The notes beneath the pieces are model-generated. The model saw nothing but the letters and a program-made list of their open reading frames with translations, was not told the origin of the DNA and made no database searches. The translations under genes were made by a program, and so were the position numbers. Below, in pieces: positions 6,909 through 14,012 of a stretch of 15,792 nucleotides of DNA. The first letter of the stretch is position 1; every line of letters starts with the position of its first letter. Source of the stretch: an uncultured bacterium (GTDB lineage Bacteria; Bacillota; Clostridia; Lachnospirales; Lachnospiraceae); assembly GCA_947071365.1 (NCBI GenBank), contig CAMTFT010000004.1:1-15792 (forward strand), in the 5' to 3' direction.

Positions 6909-8402
6909 GTGCTGTTTAATTCAATAGAATTTCTTTTGTTTTTCCCGGCAGTCTGCCTGTGCTACTACATCATACCGCACCGCGTGAGATACCTGTTTTT
7001 GCTCGCATGCAGTTATTTCTTTTATATGTGCTGGAATCCGCAGTATGCACTGCTGATGCTGACATCTACGGCAATTACGTATGCTTCCGGCCTGCTGATT
7101 GATTCTGCGGATCGGATAGAGGAGGAAGGAAAAAGAAAGCGCAGGAAGAATCTGTATGTAGCGCTCTCGTTTATCAGCAATCTTTCCATTCTGTTTTTCT
7201 TTAAATATTTTGATTTTGCTACGGGAACGGTGGTGCGGCTGCTTGGCCTGGCGGGAATTCAGGTTCAGGCTCCGGCGTTTGATGTGATTCTTCCGGTGGG
7301 AATTTCTTTCTATACGTTTCAGGCGCTCAGCTATACAATGGATGTATACCGGAAGGAGATCTATGCGGAAAAAAACTTCTTCAAGTACGCACTGTTTGTT
7401 TCTTTCTTCCCACAGCTTGTTGCGGGGCCGATTGAGCGTTCCAAGAATCTGCTGATACAGATCAATGAAAAGCACAAGTTTGAGTTTGAGCGGGTAAGAA
7501 GCGGGCTTTTGCTGATGCTCTACGGATATTTCCAGAAGGTGGTGCTGGCGGAGTACCTTGCCATCGTGGTGGATAGCGTATATAACACGTATACGGAGCG
7601 GACAGGCTTTCAATTGATGGTTGCTACCATATGCTTTGCCTTCCAGATCTACTGTGATTTCGGCAGCTATTCCAATATCGCGATCGGAGCTGCGAAAGTG
7701 ATGGGCTTCCGGCTGATGGAAAATTTCAATACGCCGTATTTTGCCGTTTCAGTATCGGATTTCTGGCGGAGATGGCATATATCGTTATCAACATGGTTCA
7801 GAGATTATCTGTATATACCGCTTGGAGGCAACCGGAAAGGAAAGCTGCGGAAATGGATCAATCTGATGATCGTATTTCTGGTCAGCGGTCTCTGGCACGG
7901 CGCAAGCTGGCATTTTGTAGTGTGGGGCGGCCTGAACGGAGTATATCAGGTACTTGGCGAGTGGCTGAAACCATTCCGGGAAAAAGTAATGAAGCTTTTC
8001 AAGGTGGATAAGAATGTATTCAGCCATAAGCTGCTGCAGATGCTGATCACTTTCGGGCTGGTGGACATCAGTTGGATCTTTTTCCGTGCATCTTTCAGGC
8101 AGGGACTTTCTATCATGAAGACGATGGCCGGGCTGAGAGATACATACTGGTTCACCTGGGGCAACAATCTGGAGGCAATGGGCCTTACTCTGGCGACGAG
8201 AAATCTTCTCGTGGTTGCTCTGGTCATTCTGCTTGTGACAGACATCTGTAAATATCGCGGGATCGATCTGATCGAATGGCTGTGCAGGCAGGGGATATGG
8301 CTGCGCTGGCTCGTATATTTTGCCGGAATTTTCGGTATACTGATATTCGGTGTGTATGGGCCGGGATTTGATGCAAGCCAGTTTATTTATTTCCAGTTCT
8401 GA
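6909..8402 (+). CDS. MBOAT family O-acyltransferase (AlgI/DltB-like)
   Basis: This is a multispanning membrane acyltransferase of 497 residues, typical for AlgI-like proteins. Characteristic segments are LLFFPAVCLCYYIIPH at the N-terminus, ILPVGISFYTFQALSYTMDVYR at 127-148, FPQLVAGPIERSKNLL at 167-182, DFWRRWHISLSTWFRDYLYIPLGGNR across 284-309 and SGLWHGASWHF at 326-336, with the conserved catalytic His 330. It transfers an acyl, usually acetyl, group across the membrane to a surface glycan together with its SGNH partner. The polymer is unknown because no polysaccharide genes are visible. The start is GTG at 6909, preceded by GGGAGGGG and giving the usual MLFNSIEFLLFFP; a TTG at 6891 overlapping the previous gene is less likely. 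Translation is probably coupled to the upstream gene. Confidence 0.93.
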   Translation: MLFNSIEFLLFFPAVCLCYYIIPHRVRYLFLLACSYFFYMCWNPQYALLMLTSTAITYASGLLIDSADRIEEEGKRKRRKNLYVALSFISNLSILFFFKYFDFATGTVVRLLGLAGIQVQAPAFDVILPVGISFYTFQALSYTMDVYRKEIYAEKNFFKYALFVSFFPQLVAGPIERSKNLLIQINEKHKFEFERVRSGLLLMLYGYFQKVVLAEYLAIVVDSVYNTYTERTGFQLMVATICFAFQIYCDFGSYSNIAIGAAKVMGFRLMENFNTPYFAVSVSDFWRRWHISLSTWFRDYLYIPLGGNRKGKLRKWINLMIVFLVSGLWHGASWHFVVWGGLNGVYQVLGEWLKPFREKVMKLFKVDKNVFSHKLLQMLITFGLVDISWIFFRASFRQGLSIMKTMAGLRDTYWFTWGNNLEAMGLTLATRNLLVVALVILLVTDICKYRGIDLIEWLCRQGIWLRWLVYFAGIFGILIFGVYGPGFDASQFIYFQF

Positions 8403-8547
8403 CGGGAGAGGGTTGAGCCATACTGCATCGTACAAATTGGATTGGCAACCATTTTATGCAGCATCATCAGGAAAGATGCAACGGATATGGGACATAATAC
8501 ACAAATATCAGAGGGATAAATTGTGAAAAGTATATAAAGTGTCAGAG

Positions 8548-8584
8548 AAATGCGCAAAACTACTTGCGCATTTTTCGTTTTTAT
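8548..8584 (+). terminator. Intrinsic terminator after the MBOAT gene
   Basis: AAATGCGCAA at 8548-8557 pairs perfectly with 8564-8573 across a 6-nt loop and runs into a T-rich tract (TTTTTCGTTTTT). It ends the surface-acylation transcript about 145 nt after the stop. The 3' arm also contains the likely -35 hexamer of the next operon. Confidence 0.85.
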
Positions 8585-8592
8585 GATAGTAT
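8564..8592 (+). promoter_or_regulatory. Candidate promoter of the sugar-uptake operon
   Basis: TTGCGC (8564-8569) lies 17 nt before TAGTAT (8587-8592), placing the start near 8599. The -35 hexamer is inside the 3' arm of the upstream terminator. The operator-like sites begin immediately after the predicted start, the usual place for roadblock or competition repression. Confidence 0.5.
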
Positions 8593-8603
8593 GAAACTAC
8601 GAA

Positions 8604-8649
8604 TTGGAAACGTTACCGATAACGATACCAAAAGACGACGCGTTTCCAC
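8604..8649 (+). promoter_or_regulatory. LacI/CcpA-type operator cluster
   Basis: Three overlapping signals lie just downstream of the promoter. TGGAAACGTTACCG (8605-8618) fits 13 of the 14 positions in the CcpA cre pattern TGNAANCGNTNNCA. CGTTA-CCGA-TAACG (8611-8624) is an inverted repeat. TGGAAACG (8605-8612) is repeated inverted as CGTTTCCA at 8641-8648, 28 bp away. LacI-family proteins favour such sites with a central CG. The regulator encoded at 14242-15312 and global CcpA are both candidates to bind, and the sequence alone cannot assign them. Confidence 0.6.
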
Positions 8650-8689
8650 ATAACAGAACATTTTTTTATGAAAGGGAGAGGTAGTAAAG

Positions 8690-10009
8690 ATGAGAAATTA
8701 CAAGAAATATCTTGCGGCTGCTATGTCAGCAGCGATGGTAGCAGGTCTTGCTGTTGTTCCGGCACAGGCTGAAGAAGCAACTGGAAAAGTTTATTATCTG
8801 AACTTCAAGCCGGAGCAGGCTGAGCAGTGGGAAGAGCTGGCAGCAGCTTACACAGAGGAGACAGGCGTGGATGTACAGGTCGTTACGGCAGCATCCGGTA
8901 CATATGAGTCTACTTTGAAGTCTGAGATGGCTAAGTCCGAGGCTCCGACGATGTTCCAGGTGAATGGCCCGGTAGGTCTTGCTACATGGAAGGATTACTG
9001 CTATGACATGAAGGACAGCGAGCTTTATTCTTATCTGAAGAGTGATGATTTCGCTCTGAAGGGAGACAATGATGAAGTTCTTGGTATCGCATACGTTATC
9101 GAGACATACGGTATCATCTACAACAAGGCACTGCTGGCTGACTACTGCGCACTGGACAATGCAGTGATCGCAGATGCATCCGAGATCACAAGCTTTGATA
9201 CACTGAAAGCAGTAGCAGACGATATCCAGGCACGCAAGGATGAGCTGGGAGTTGCAGGTGCGTTCACATCTGCAGGTATGGATTCCTCCTCTGACTGGAG
9301 ATTCAAGACACATCTGGCAAACCTGCCGATCTACTACGAGTATCAGGCAGACGGCATCGGTTCCACAGATGCGATTAAGGGAACATACCTTGACAACTAC
9401 AAGGCTATCTGGGATCTGTACATTACAGACGCTACATGTGAGCCGACAATGATCGCCAGCATGACAGGCGAGGATGCAGCAGCAGAGTTCGCACTTTGCG
9501 AGGCAGTATTCTATCAGAATGGTACATGGGCATACGGCGATATCCAGGGCAATGACGTAGCAGATGAAGATCTTGGAATGCTTCCGATCTACATCGGCGT
9601 TGAAGGCGAAGAGAACCAGGGTCTTTGCACCGGTTCCGAGAATTACTGGTGTGTAAACTCCAAGGCTTCTGAGGAAGACATTCAGGCAACACTTGACTTC
9701 ATGGCATGGGTAGTTTCCAGCGATGCAGGACGTTCCTCTCTGGCAAACGATATGGGATTTGTGACTCCGTTCAGCACCTTCACAGAGGAATATCAGGCAG
9801 CAAATCCGCTTCTTGATGTAGCGAACGAGTACATTGACGCAGGCAAGACTTCCGTGGCATGGTGCTTCACCACAATGCCGTCTGAAGAGTGGAAGAACGG
9901 CGTAGGCAGCGCACTTCTTGAGTACGCTCAGGGCACAGGCGAATGGGACAGCGTAGTTACCGCATTCGTTGACGGATGGGCAGCAGAGGTTGCAGCTACG
10001 GCTGAATAA
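8690..10009 (+). CDS. Sugar ABC transporter, extracellular substrate-binding protein
   Basis: This is a family-1-type solute-binding protein of 439 residues. A signal peptide covers about 1-27 (positively charged RNYKKY, hydrophobic core, AQA then EE), and the mature protein starts around residue 28. It has the expected pattern of alternating lobes: KVYYLNFKPEQAEQWEELAAAYTEETG at the start, APTMFQVNGP, AYVIETYGIIYNKALL, then AEFALCEAVFYQNGTWA. The likely ligand is a maltodextrin or other alpha-glucan oligosaccharide, inferred from the permeases, MalQ and the LacI regulator in the same locus. Oddly, no lipobox cysteine is visible although binding proteins of Gram-positive cells are usually lipoproteins, and seven cysteines lie in the exported part. 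Codon choice is strongly biased, as in highly expressed genes. An AGGGAGAGG site precedes ATG 8690. Confidence 0.92.
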   Translation: MRNYKKYLAAAMSAAMVAGLAVVPAQAEEATGKVYYLNFKPEQAEQWEELAAAYTEETGVDVQVVTAASGTYESTLKSEMAKSEAPTMFQVNGPVGLATWKDYCYDMKDSELYSYLKSDDFALKGDNDEVLGIAYVIETYGIIYNKALLADYCALDNAVIADASEITSFDTLKAVADDIQARKDELGVAGAFTSAGMDSSSDWRFKTHLANLPIYYEYQADGIGSTDAIKGTYLDNYKAIWDLYITDATCEPTMIASMTGEDAAAEFALCEAVFYQNGTWAYGDIQGNDVADEDLGMLPIYIGVEGEENQGLCTGSENYWCVNSKASEEDIQATLDFMAWVVSSDAGRSSLANDMGFVTPFSTFTEEYQAANPLLDVANEYIDAGKTSVAWCFTTMPSEEWKNGVGSALLEYAQGTGEWDSVVTAFVDGWAAEVAATAE

Positions 10010-10028
10010 TTGATACATGTATTCACCA

Positions 10029-10060
10029 AAGGGTGGGCATAGCTTTGCCCGCCCTTTTTT
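10029..10060 (+). terminator. Intercistronic attenuating terminator
   Basis: AAGGGTGGGCA (10029-10039) pairs with 10046-10056 (11 bp, one G-T) across a 6-nt loop and is followed by a run of six T. It lies between the binding protein and the permeases, where partial termination or 3'-end protection typically yields more binding-protein mRNA than permease mRNA. Confidence 0.85.
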
Positions 10061-10123
10061 AGAGAGAGACAGGCGTCAGACCAATTACTTCCGGTATGCT
10101 GACGTCAGGAAGGATGGAGAAAA

Positions 10124-10975
10124 ATGAACAGCAAATCCATGAAAAAATACGGACCGGTTTTTTTACTTCCGACCATGGTTGCATTTACCATCGGATTTAT
10201 CGCACCATTTTTGTTAGGTATTTATCTTTCATTTTGTGAGTTCACGACGGTAACGGATGCAAAATTTGTCGGACTGAAGAACTATATCCGGTTCTGGAAT
10301 GACCCGAGTGATGTATTCACACACTCTCTGTGGTTTACCGCACTGTTTACGATCGTAACAGTTATCCTGATCAACGTGATCGGTTTTGCCGTAGCCCTGG
10401 CGCTTACAAAGAAGATCAAGGGCACAAATATATTCCGAACGGTATTCTTTATGCCGAACCTGATCGGCGGCCTTGTACTTGGTTATATCTGGCAGCTTCT
10501 GTTGAACGGTATCCTGTATCAGTTCCAGCGCAATCTGAAATATGACGAGCTCTACGGTTTTATCGGTCTTGTTATCCTGATGTGCTGGCAGCAGATCGGT
10601 TATATGATGATTATTTATATTTCCGGTATCCAGAACATTCCGGGAGAGCTGATCGAGGCGGCGAAGATCGACGGAGCTTCCCCGAGACAGATACTGAAGA
10701 ACGTGACGATCCCGATGGTTATGCCGTCGATTACGATATGTACCTTCCTTACACTGACGAACTCCTTCAAGCTGTTTGACCAGAACCTGGCGTTGACAGA
10801 CGGCGACCCGTCGAAGATGTCGGAAATGCTGGCTCTGAATATTTACAACACATTCTATGGAAGAAACGGCTGGGAAGGCGTTGGTCAGGCTAAGGCGGTC
10901 ATCTTCTTTATCATGGTAGCCGCGATTGCATTGGTTCAGAACTATCTGACAAGATCAAAGGAGGTGCAGCAGTAA
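10124..10975 (+). CDS. Sugar ABC transporter permease (MalF-type)
   Basis: This is an inner-membrane permease of 283 residues with about six transmembrane segments. The first is VFLLPTMVAFTIGFIAPFLLGIYLSF (12-37), giving the short MalF-like form without the large periplasmic loop of the E. coli protein. The ATPase-docking EAA loop is clear: EAAKIDGASPRQILKNVTIPMVMPS at 178-202. It forms a heterodimer with the next gene product and accepts sugar from the binding protein encoded upstream. The start ATG follows AGGAAGGATGGAG. The stop overlaps the start of the next gene by one base (TAATG), so the two permeases are translationally coupled and made in equal amounts. Confidence 0.95.
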   Translation: MNSKSMKKYGPVFLLPTMVAFTIGFIAPFLLGIYLSFCEFTTVTDAKFVGLKNYIRFWNDPSDVFTHSLWFTALFTIVTVILINVIGFAVALALTKKIKGTNIFRTVFFMPNLIGGLVLGYIWQLLLNGILYQFQRNLKYDELYGFIGLVILMCWQQIGYMMIIYISGIQNIPGELIEAAKIDGASPRQILKNVTIPMVMPSITICTFLTLTNSFKLFDQNLALTDGDPSKMSEMLALNIYNTFYGRNGWEGVGQAKAVIFFIMVAAIALVQNYLTRSKEVQQ

Positions 10976-11814
10976 TGAATGCGAGAAAAGCAAAACATGG
11001 CTGGTTATGGACGACCGGATTTTCTGTGATTTCCCTGTTGTGGGTTTTCCCGATCATACTGGTCATTGTGAACTCCTTTAAGAAAAAAGTATATATCAGC
11101 AAAAAGCCTTTTGCGATACCGACGGAAAAGATGTTCGTAGGCTGGGACAACTACATCAATGGTATCAAGAAAACACAGATGCTGAATGCCTTCGGATGCT
11201 CTCTGTTTATTACGGTATTTTCCGTGGCAGCCATCATTCTGTTCTGCTCCATGACAGCATGGTATATTACGAGGGTGAAGAGCAAGACGACGACCACCAT
11301 CTATTATCTGTGCCTGTTCTCCATGATCGTGCCGTTCCAGATGGTTATGTATACGCTGTCTAAGATAGCGAATATGCTCCACCTCGGCAATCCGGTAGGT
11401 ATTATCATCGTATATCTGGGATTTGGCGCCGGGCTGTCGGTGTTTATGTTTACCGGCTTCTGCAAATCGATTCCGCTGGAGATCGAAGAGGCTGCCATGA
11501 TCGATGGCTGCAATCCGCTTCAGACATTTTTCCAGGTAGTGCTGCCGATCATGAAGCCAACATGTATCACGGTAACGATCCTGCAGGCTATGTGGATCTG
11601 GAACGATTATCTTCTGCCATCTCTCGTACTCGACCAGAAGAAATGGAAGACGATTCCGATGGCAATCCAGTATCTGAAGGGCGGATACGGCTCTGTTGAT
11701 ATGGGAGCCATGATGGGATGTCTCGTGATCGCTATCATACCGATCATTATTTTCTACATCGCATGCCAGAAATATATCATCGAAGGCGTGGTAGCAGGAG
11801 CCGTAAAGGGCTGA
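10975..11814 (+). CDS. Sugar ABC transporter permease (MalG-type)
   Basis: This is the second permease subunit, 279 residues, with about six transmembrane segments beginning TTGFSVISLLWVFPIILVIVNSF (13-35). The EAA loop reads EEAAMIDGCNPLQTFFQVVLPIMKPT at 171-196, and the following segment ILQAMWIWNDYLLPSLVL is characteristic of MalG-like carbohydrate permeases. It overlaps the MalF-type gene by one base; a GGAGGTGC ribosome binding site lies inside the end of that gene. No ATP-binding subunit gene follows, so the transporter probably uses a shared MsmX-type ATPase encoded elsewhere, as is common in Bacillota. Confidence 0.95.
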   Translation: MNARKAKHGWLWTTGFSVISLLWVFPIILVIVNSFKKKVYISKKPFAIPTEKMFVGWDNYINGIKKTQMLNAFGCSLFITVFSVAAIILFCSMTAWYITRVKSKTTTTIYYLCLFSMIVPFQMVMYTLSKIANMLHLGNPVGIIIVYLGFGAGLSVFMFTGFCKSIPLEIEEAAMIDGCNPLQTFFQVVLPIMKPTCITVTILQAMWIWNDYLLPSLVLDQKKWKTIPMAIQYLKGGYGSVDMGAMMGCLVIAIIPIIIFYIACQKYIIEGVVAGAVKG

Positions 11815-11830
11815 TGTGACATTGCAGAGG

Positions 11831-11864
11831 TGGCCGGCGCTGTTTTGGTGCAGTTGTCCGGCCA
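11831..11864 (+). other. Intercistronic stem-loop before malQ
   Basis: TGGCCGG (11831-11837) pairs perfectly with CCGGCCA (11858-11864) around a 20-nt loop. No T-run follows; an A-rich stretch and the malQ ribosome binding site come next. It is therefore more likely an mRNA processing or stabilising hairpin than a terminator, and malQ can be co-transcribed with the permeases. Confidence 0.45.
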
Positions 11865-11918
11865 TATGAGAAAAAAGAAATGCAGGATAAAAAAGAAGGT
11901 GAGAGAAGGAGGAGTGGT

Positions 11919-13400
11919 ATGAGAACGAGCGGAATTTTGCTTCCGATATCGAGTCTGCCGTCTTCGCATGGAATCGGCTGTTTTTCAAAAGCTGCGTATG
12001 AGTTCGTGGATCATCTGGCGGCGGCAGGACAGACGTACTGGCAGATACTTCCTCTGGGGCCTACGGGATACGGAGACTCTCCCTATCAGTCGTTTTCGGC
12101 TTTTGCAGGAAATCCGTATTTTATTGATCTGGATACGCTTGCACAGGAGGGACTTCTGCAGCCGGAAGAATATGAGAATCTGGATTTTGGACAGGAGGAG
12201 GGCACCGTAGACTACGCGAAACTGTACACGAATCGGTTTCCTGTTCTGAAAAAGGCGTTTTTACGGGCCGGGATACAGCAGGATGCGTCCTTTCAGGAGT
12301 TTTGCTCTGCGCAGAAACCGTGGCTTTCGGATTACAGCCTTTATATGGCAGTCAAGAATCACTTCGGCGGAAAGAGCTGGGATGAGTGGGATGAAGATAT
12401 CCGACTGAGAAGGCCGGAGGCCGTTGAGAGATATACAGAGCTTTGCAGTGAAGAGATCGCTTTCTACAGCTTTTTGCAGTACAAATTTACGGAGCAGTGG
12501 CAGCGGCTGAAAGCGTATGCGAACGACCGCGGTATCCGCATTATCGGGGATATTCCGATCTACGTTGCCTTTGACGGAGCGGACAGTTGGGCGAATCCTG
12601 AGCTGTTCCAGTTCAATGAAAACCGCCGTCCGGTCAGGGTAGCGGGCTGCCCGCCGGATGCATTTTCAGCGGACGGACAGCTCTGGGGCAATCCTCTGTA
12701 CGACTGGGATTACCATGAGCGGACAGGATATGCATGGTGGATTCAGCGGATGGAGCACTGTTTCCGTCTGTATGACGTAGTGCGGGTGGATCATTTCAGA
12801 GGCTTTGATGAATTTTACTCTATTCCGTATGGGGATAAGACGGCGGCGAACGGCAGTTGGCAGCAGGGCCCCGGGATGAAGCTTTTCCGGGCGCTGCAGG
12901 ACCATTTCGGTGTTGTTCCCATCATTGCCGAGGACCTTGGATATCTGACGGACAGCGTCATAAAGCTGGTGGCAGATACGGGATATCCCGGCATGAAGGT
13001 CATGGAATTTGCTTTTGATTCCAGAGAGGCCGGGGACTATATGCCCTACAATTATACGCAGAACTGCGTCGTATACACCGGGACTCATGATAATCAGACG
13101 TTATCTTCCTGGTATGATGAGTTGACGCAGGAAGACCGCCGTCTGGCGGAGGAGTACCTGGGGCTGAAGGGCCGCAGCCGGGAGGAGATCGTCTGGAGCT
13201 TTATCCGGCTGACACTGGGAAGTGTTGCGGATACGGCTGTGATACCGATGCAGGATTACCTGTGCCTTGGCAGTGAAGCCCGGATGAACCAGCCGTCTAC
13301 GCTGGGAAAGAACTGGCGCTGGAGGCTGAAAGAGGGCGAATTCAGTGAGAAGCTGATCAGGAGGATTCGCGAGGTGACGGAGTTATACGGGAGAAAATAA
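11919..13400 (+). CDS. malQ: 4-alpha-glucanotransferase (amylomaltase, GH77)
   Basis: This cytoplasmic enzyme transfers maltosyl or longer glucan units between alpha-1,4-glucans, releasing glucose and lengthening chains so that imported maltodextrins can be used. The protein is 493 residues, the normal compact GH77 length. The N-terminus RTSGILLPISSLPSSHGIG and the motifs LPLGPTGYGDSPYQSFSAFAGNPY and GDIPIYVAFDGADSWANPELF are typical. The catalytic residues appear intact: nucleophile Asp 291 in VRVDHFRGF, acid/base Glu 338 in IAEDLG, and Asp 391 in GTHDNQT. The start is ATG 11919 with AAGGAGGAG 6-7 nt ahead; an earlier ATG at 11880 would read through that binding site and is rejected. It lies 104 nt after the permeases on the same strand, which supports an alpha-glucan substrate for the transporter. 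Confidence 0.97.
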   Translation: MRTSGILLPISSLPSSHGIGCFSKAAYEFVDHLAAAGQTYWQILPLGPTGYGDSPYQSFSAFAGNPYFIDLDTLAQEGLLQPEEYENLDFGQEEGTVDYAKLYTNRFPVLKKAFLRAGIQQDASFQEFCSAQKPWLSDYSLYMAVKNHFGGKSWDEWDEDIRLRRPEAVERYTELCSEEIAFYSFLQYKFTEQWQRLKAYANDRGIRIIGDIPIYVAFDGADSWANPELFQFNENRRPVRVAGCPPDAFSADGQLWGNPLYDWDYHERTGYAWWIQRMEHCFRLYDVVRVDHFRGFDEFYSIPYGDKTAANGSWQQGPGMKLFRALQDHFGVVPIIAEDLGYLTDSVIKLVADTGYPGMKVMEFAFDSREAGDYMPYNYTQNCVVYTGTHDNQTLSSWYDELTQEDRRLAEEYLGLKGRSREEIVWSFIRLTLGSVADTAVIPMQDYLCLGSEARMNQPSTLGKNWRWRLKEGEFSEKLIRRIREVTELYGRK

Positions 13401-13440
13401 GCAGAAAAGGTATCGTGACAGTTAGTGGTTAACCCGGACA

Positions 13441-13684
13441 CAATGGAGAAGTCCACATGGCTCCTCTGTTCCGGATCGCTGCGCCGGCAAATGCTAAGAT
13501 CCCAGAATATCTCCAAAGCCGCCGCGGGCAACTCAAAAATGTGCCTGATGCACATTTTTTCAGACAGTGCCCGCTAAAATTTCTGCTGGAACGCAGAAAT
13601 TTTACGACTTTTCCGTTATCCTGTGACCTAACCATTTGCACGGCTTGCTACAGTCACAGATACGCCATGTGGACTTCTCCATTG
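13441..13684. repeat. 244-bp structured element with perfect 21-bp terminal inverted repeat
   Basis: Positions 13441-13461 are the exact reverse complement of 13664-13684. Inside, in order, are these arms: 13473-13477 with 13498-13502 (5 bp); 13524-13530 with 13568-13574 (7 bp) enclosing 13535-13544 with 13550-13559 (10 bp); 13576-13586 with 13593-13603 (11 bp); and 13621-13627 with 13653-13659 (7 bp). All are perfect, so neither strand is favoured. No plausible protein is encoded and no target-site duplication was found. It could be a MITE-like non-autonomous mobile element or a large structured RNA. It begins 41 nt after the malQ stop. Confidence 0.7.
13535..13560 (+). terminator. Likely bidirectional terminator hairpin after malQ
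   Basis: AAAAATGTGC (13535-13544) pairs perfectly with GCACATTTTT (13550-13559) over a 5-nt loop, and the 3' arm ends in six T. The A-rich 5' arm makes it symmetrical, so it could stop transcription on either strand. It is nested in the 244-bp inverted-repeat element, so termination of malQ may depend on that element. Confidence 0.65.
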
Positions 13685-13802
13685 TTGTGTGCTGGCTTGC
13701 TTATCTAAAATGGCGTGGCGCAGGGGGCAAAGGTAAGATAGCAGAGGGATTGTTTCGCGCTTTGTGCGCTTTCAATTTTGGTGGCATGGCATATTCCTAG
13801 TT

Positions 13803-13922
13803 AGGGCAGACCATCAGCAGAAAGTATTTTCTGCCGGGACAATCAGTAAATAAAGAACAGAACGCTATCCCGGAGGAAGGACTTGCAGAGGATGTCCACC
13901 AGAGGGGTAGCGTTCTTTTTTT
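13803..13922 (+). ncRNA. Candidate structured RNA or attenuator with competing stems
   Basis: A strong terminator is formed by 13859-13871 and 13904-13916 (13 bp, one G-T), followed by eight T. Upstream segments can form exclusive alternatives. CCGGGA (13834-13839) is complementary to TCCCGG (13868-13873), which includes the end of the terminator's 5' arm. TCTGCC (13830-13835) can pair with GGCAGA (13805-13810), while TTTCTGC (13828-13834) can instead pair with GCAGAAA (13817-13823). This is antiterminator/terminator logic, but no promoter is obvious and the next gene has its own promoter, so it may instead be a small RNA with a terminator. I do not recognise a known class. Confidence 0.4.
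13859..13922 (+). terminator. Strong intrinsic terminator with large loop
   Basis: Arms 13859-13871 and 13904-13916 give 13 consecutive pairs, one of them G-T. The 32-nt loop itself contains a GGAC/GTCC stem (13879-13882 with 13894-13897). Eight consecutive T follow. No coding region ends just before it, so it terminates either read-through from malQ or an unannotated small transcript. Confidence 0.7.
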
Positions 13923-13964
13923 CATTGGAATTTGCATTGCTTCCGATGTCAGCAAACAGGCGAA

Positions 13965-14012
13965 TTCCATGAACAAGCGGCTTCCGTGAACAGGCAGATT
14001 CCATGAATTATC
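13965..14012 (+). repeat. Short degenerate 17-nt tandem repeat
   Basis: Three successive units begin TTCC(A/G)TGAA: TTCCATGAACAAGCGGC (13965-13981), TTCCGTGAACAGGCAGA (13982-13998) and TTCCATGAATTATC from 13999. The third unit lies within the left arm of the following inverted-repeat element. The first two units share 13 of 17 bases. It may reflect slippage, or stacked protein-binding sites about 1.6 helical turns apart. Confidence 0.45.

Noticed and set aside
6921..7613. 230-codon antisense frame inside the MBOAT gene
   Set aside because: It is a basic, low-quality translation with no start signal, fully inside a gene with conserved motifs on the other strand.
8726..10018. 430-codon open frame antisense to the substrate-binding protein gene
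   Set aside because: It spans the binding protein almost exactly, is extremely cysteine-rich and has no domain pattern or ribosome binding site. It arises from the strong codon bias of the sense gene.
11880..11918. Earlier ATG for MalQ
   Set aside because: It would translate the AAGGAGGAG ribosome binding site and add 13 charged residues not typical of the GH77 N-terminus.
11005..11988. 327-codon antisense frame over the second permease gene
   Set aside because: Its composition is His/Arg/Gln-rich with no membrane or domain signature, and it runs opposite to a well-supported permease. It is a shadow frame.
13457..13708. 83-codon plus-strand open frame inside the 244-bp element
   Set aside because: It reads through all the hairpins, has no ribosome binding site and no recognisable pattern. 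The inverted-repeat structure explains the sequence better.
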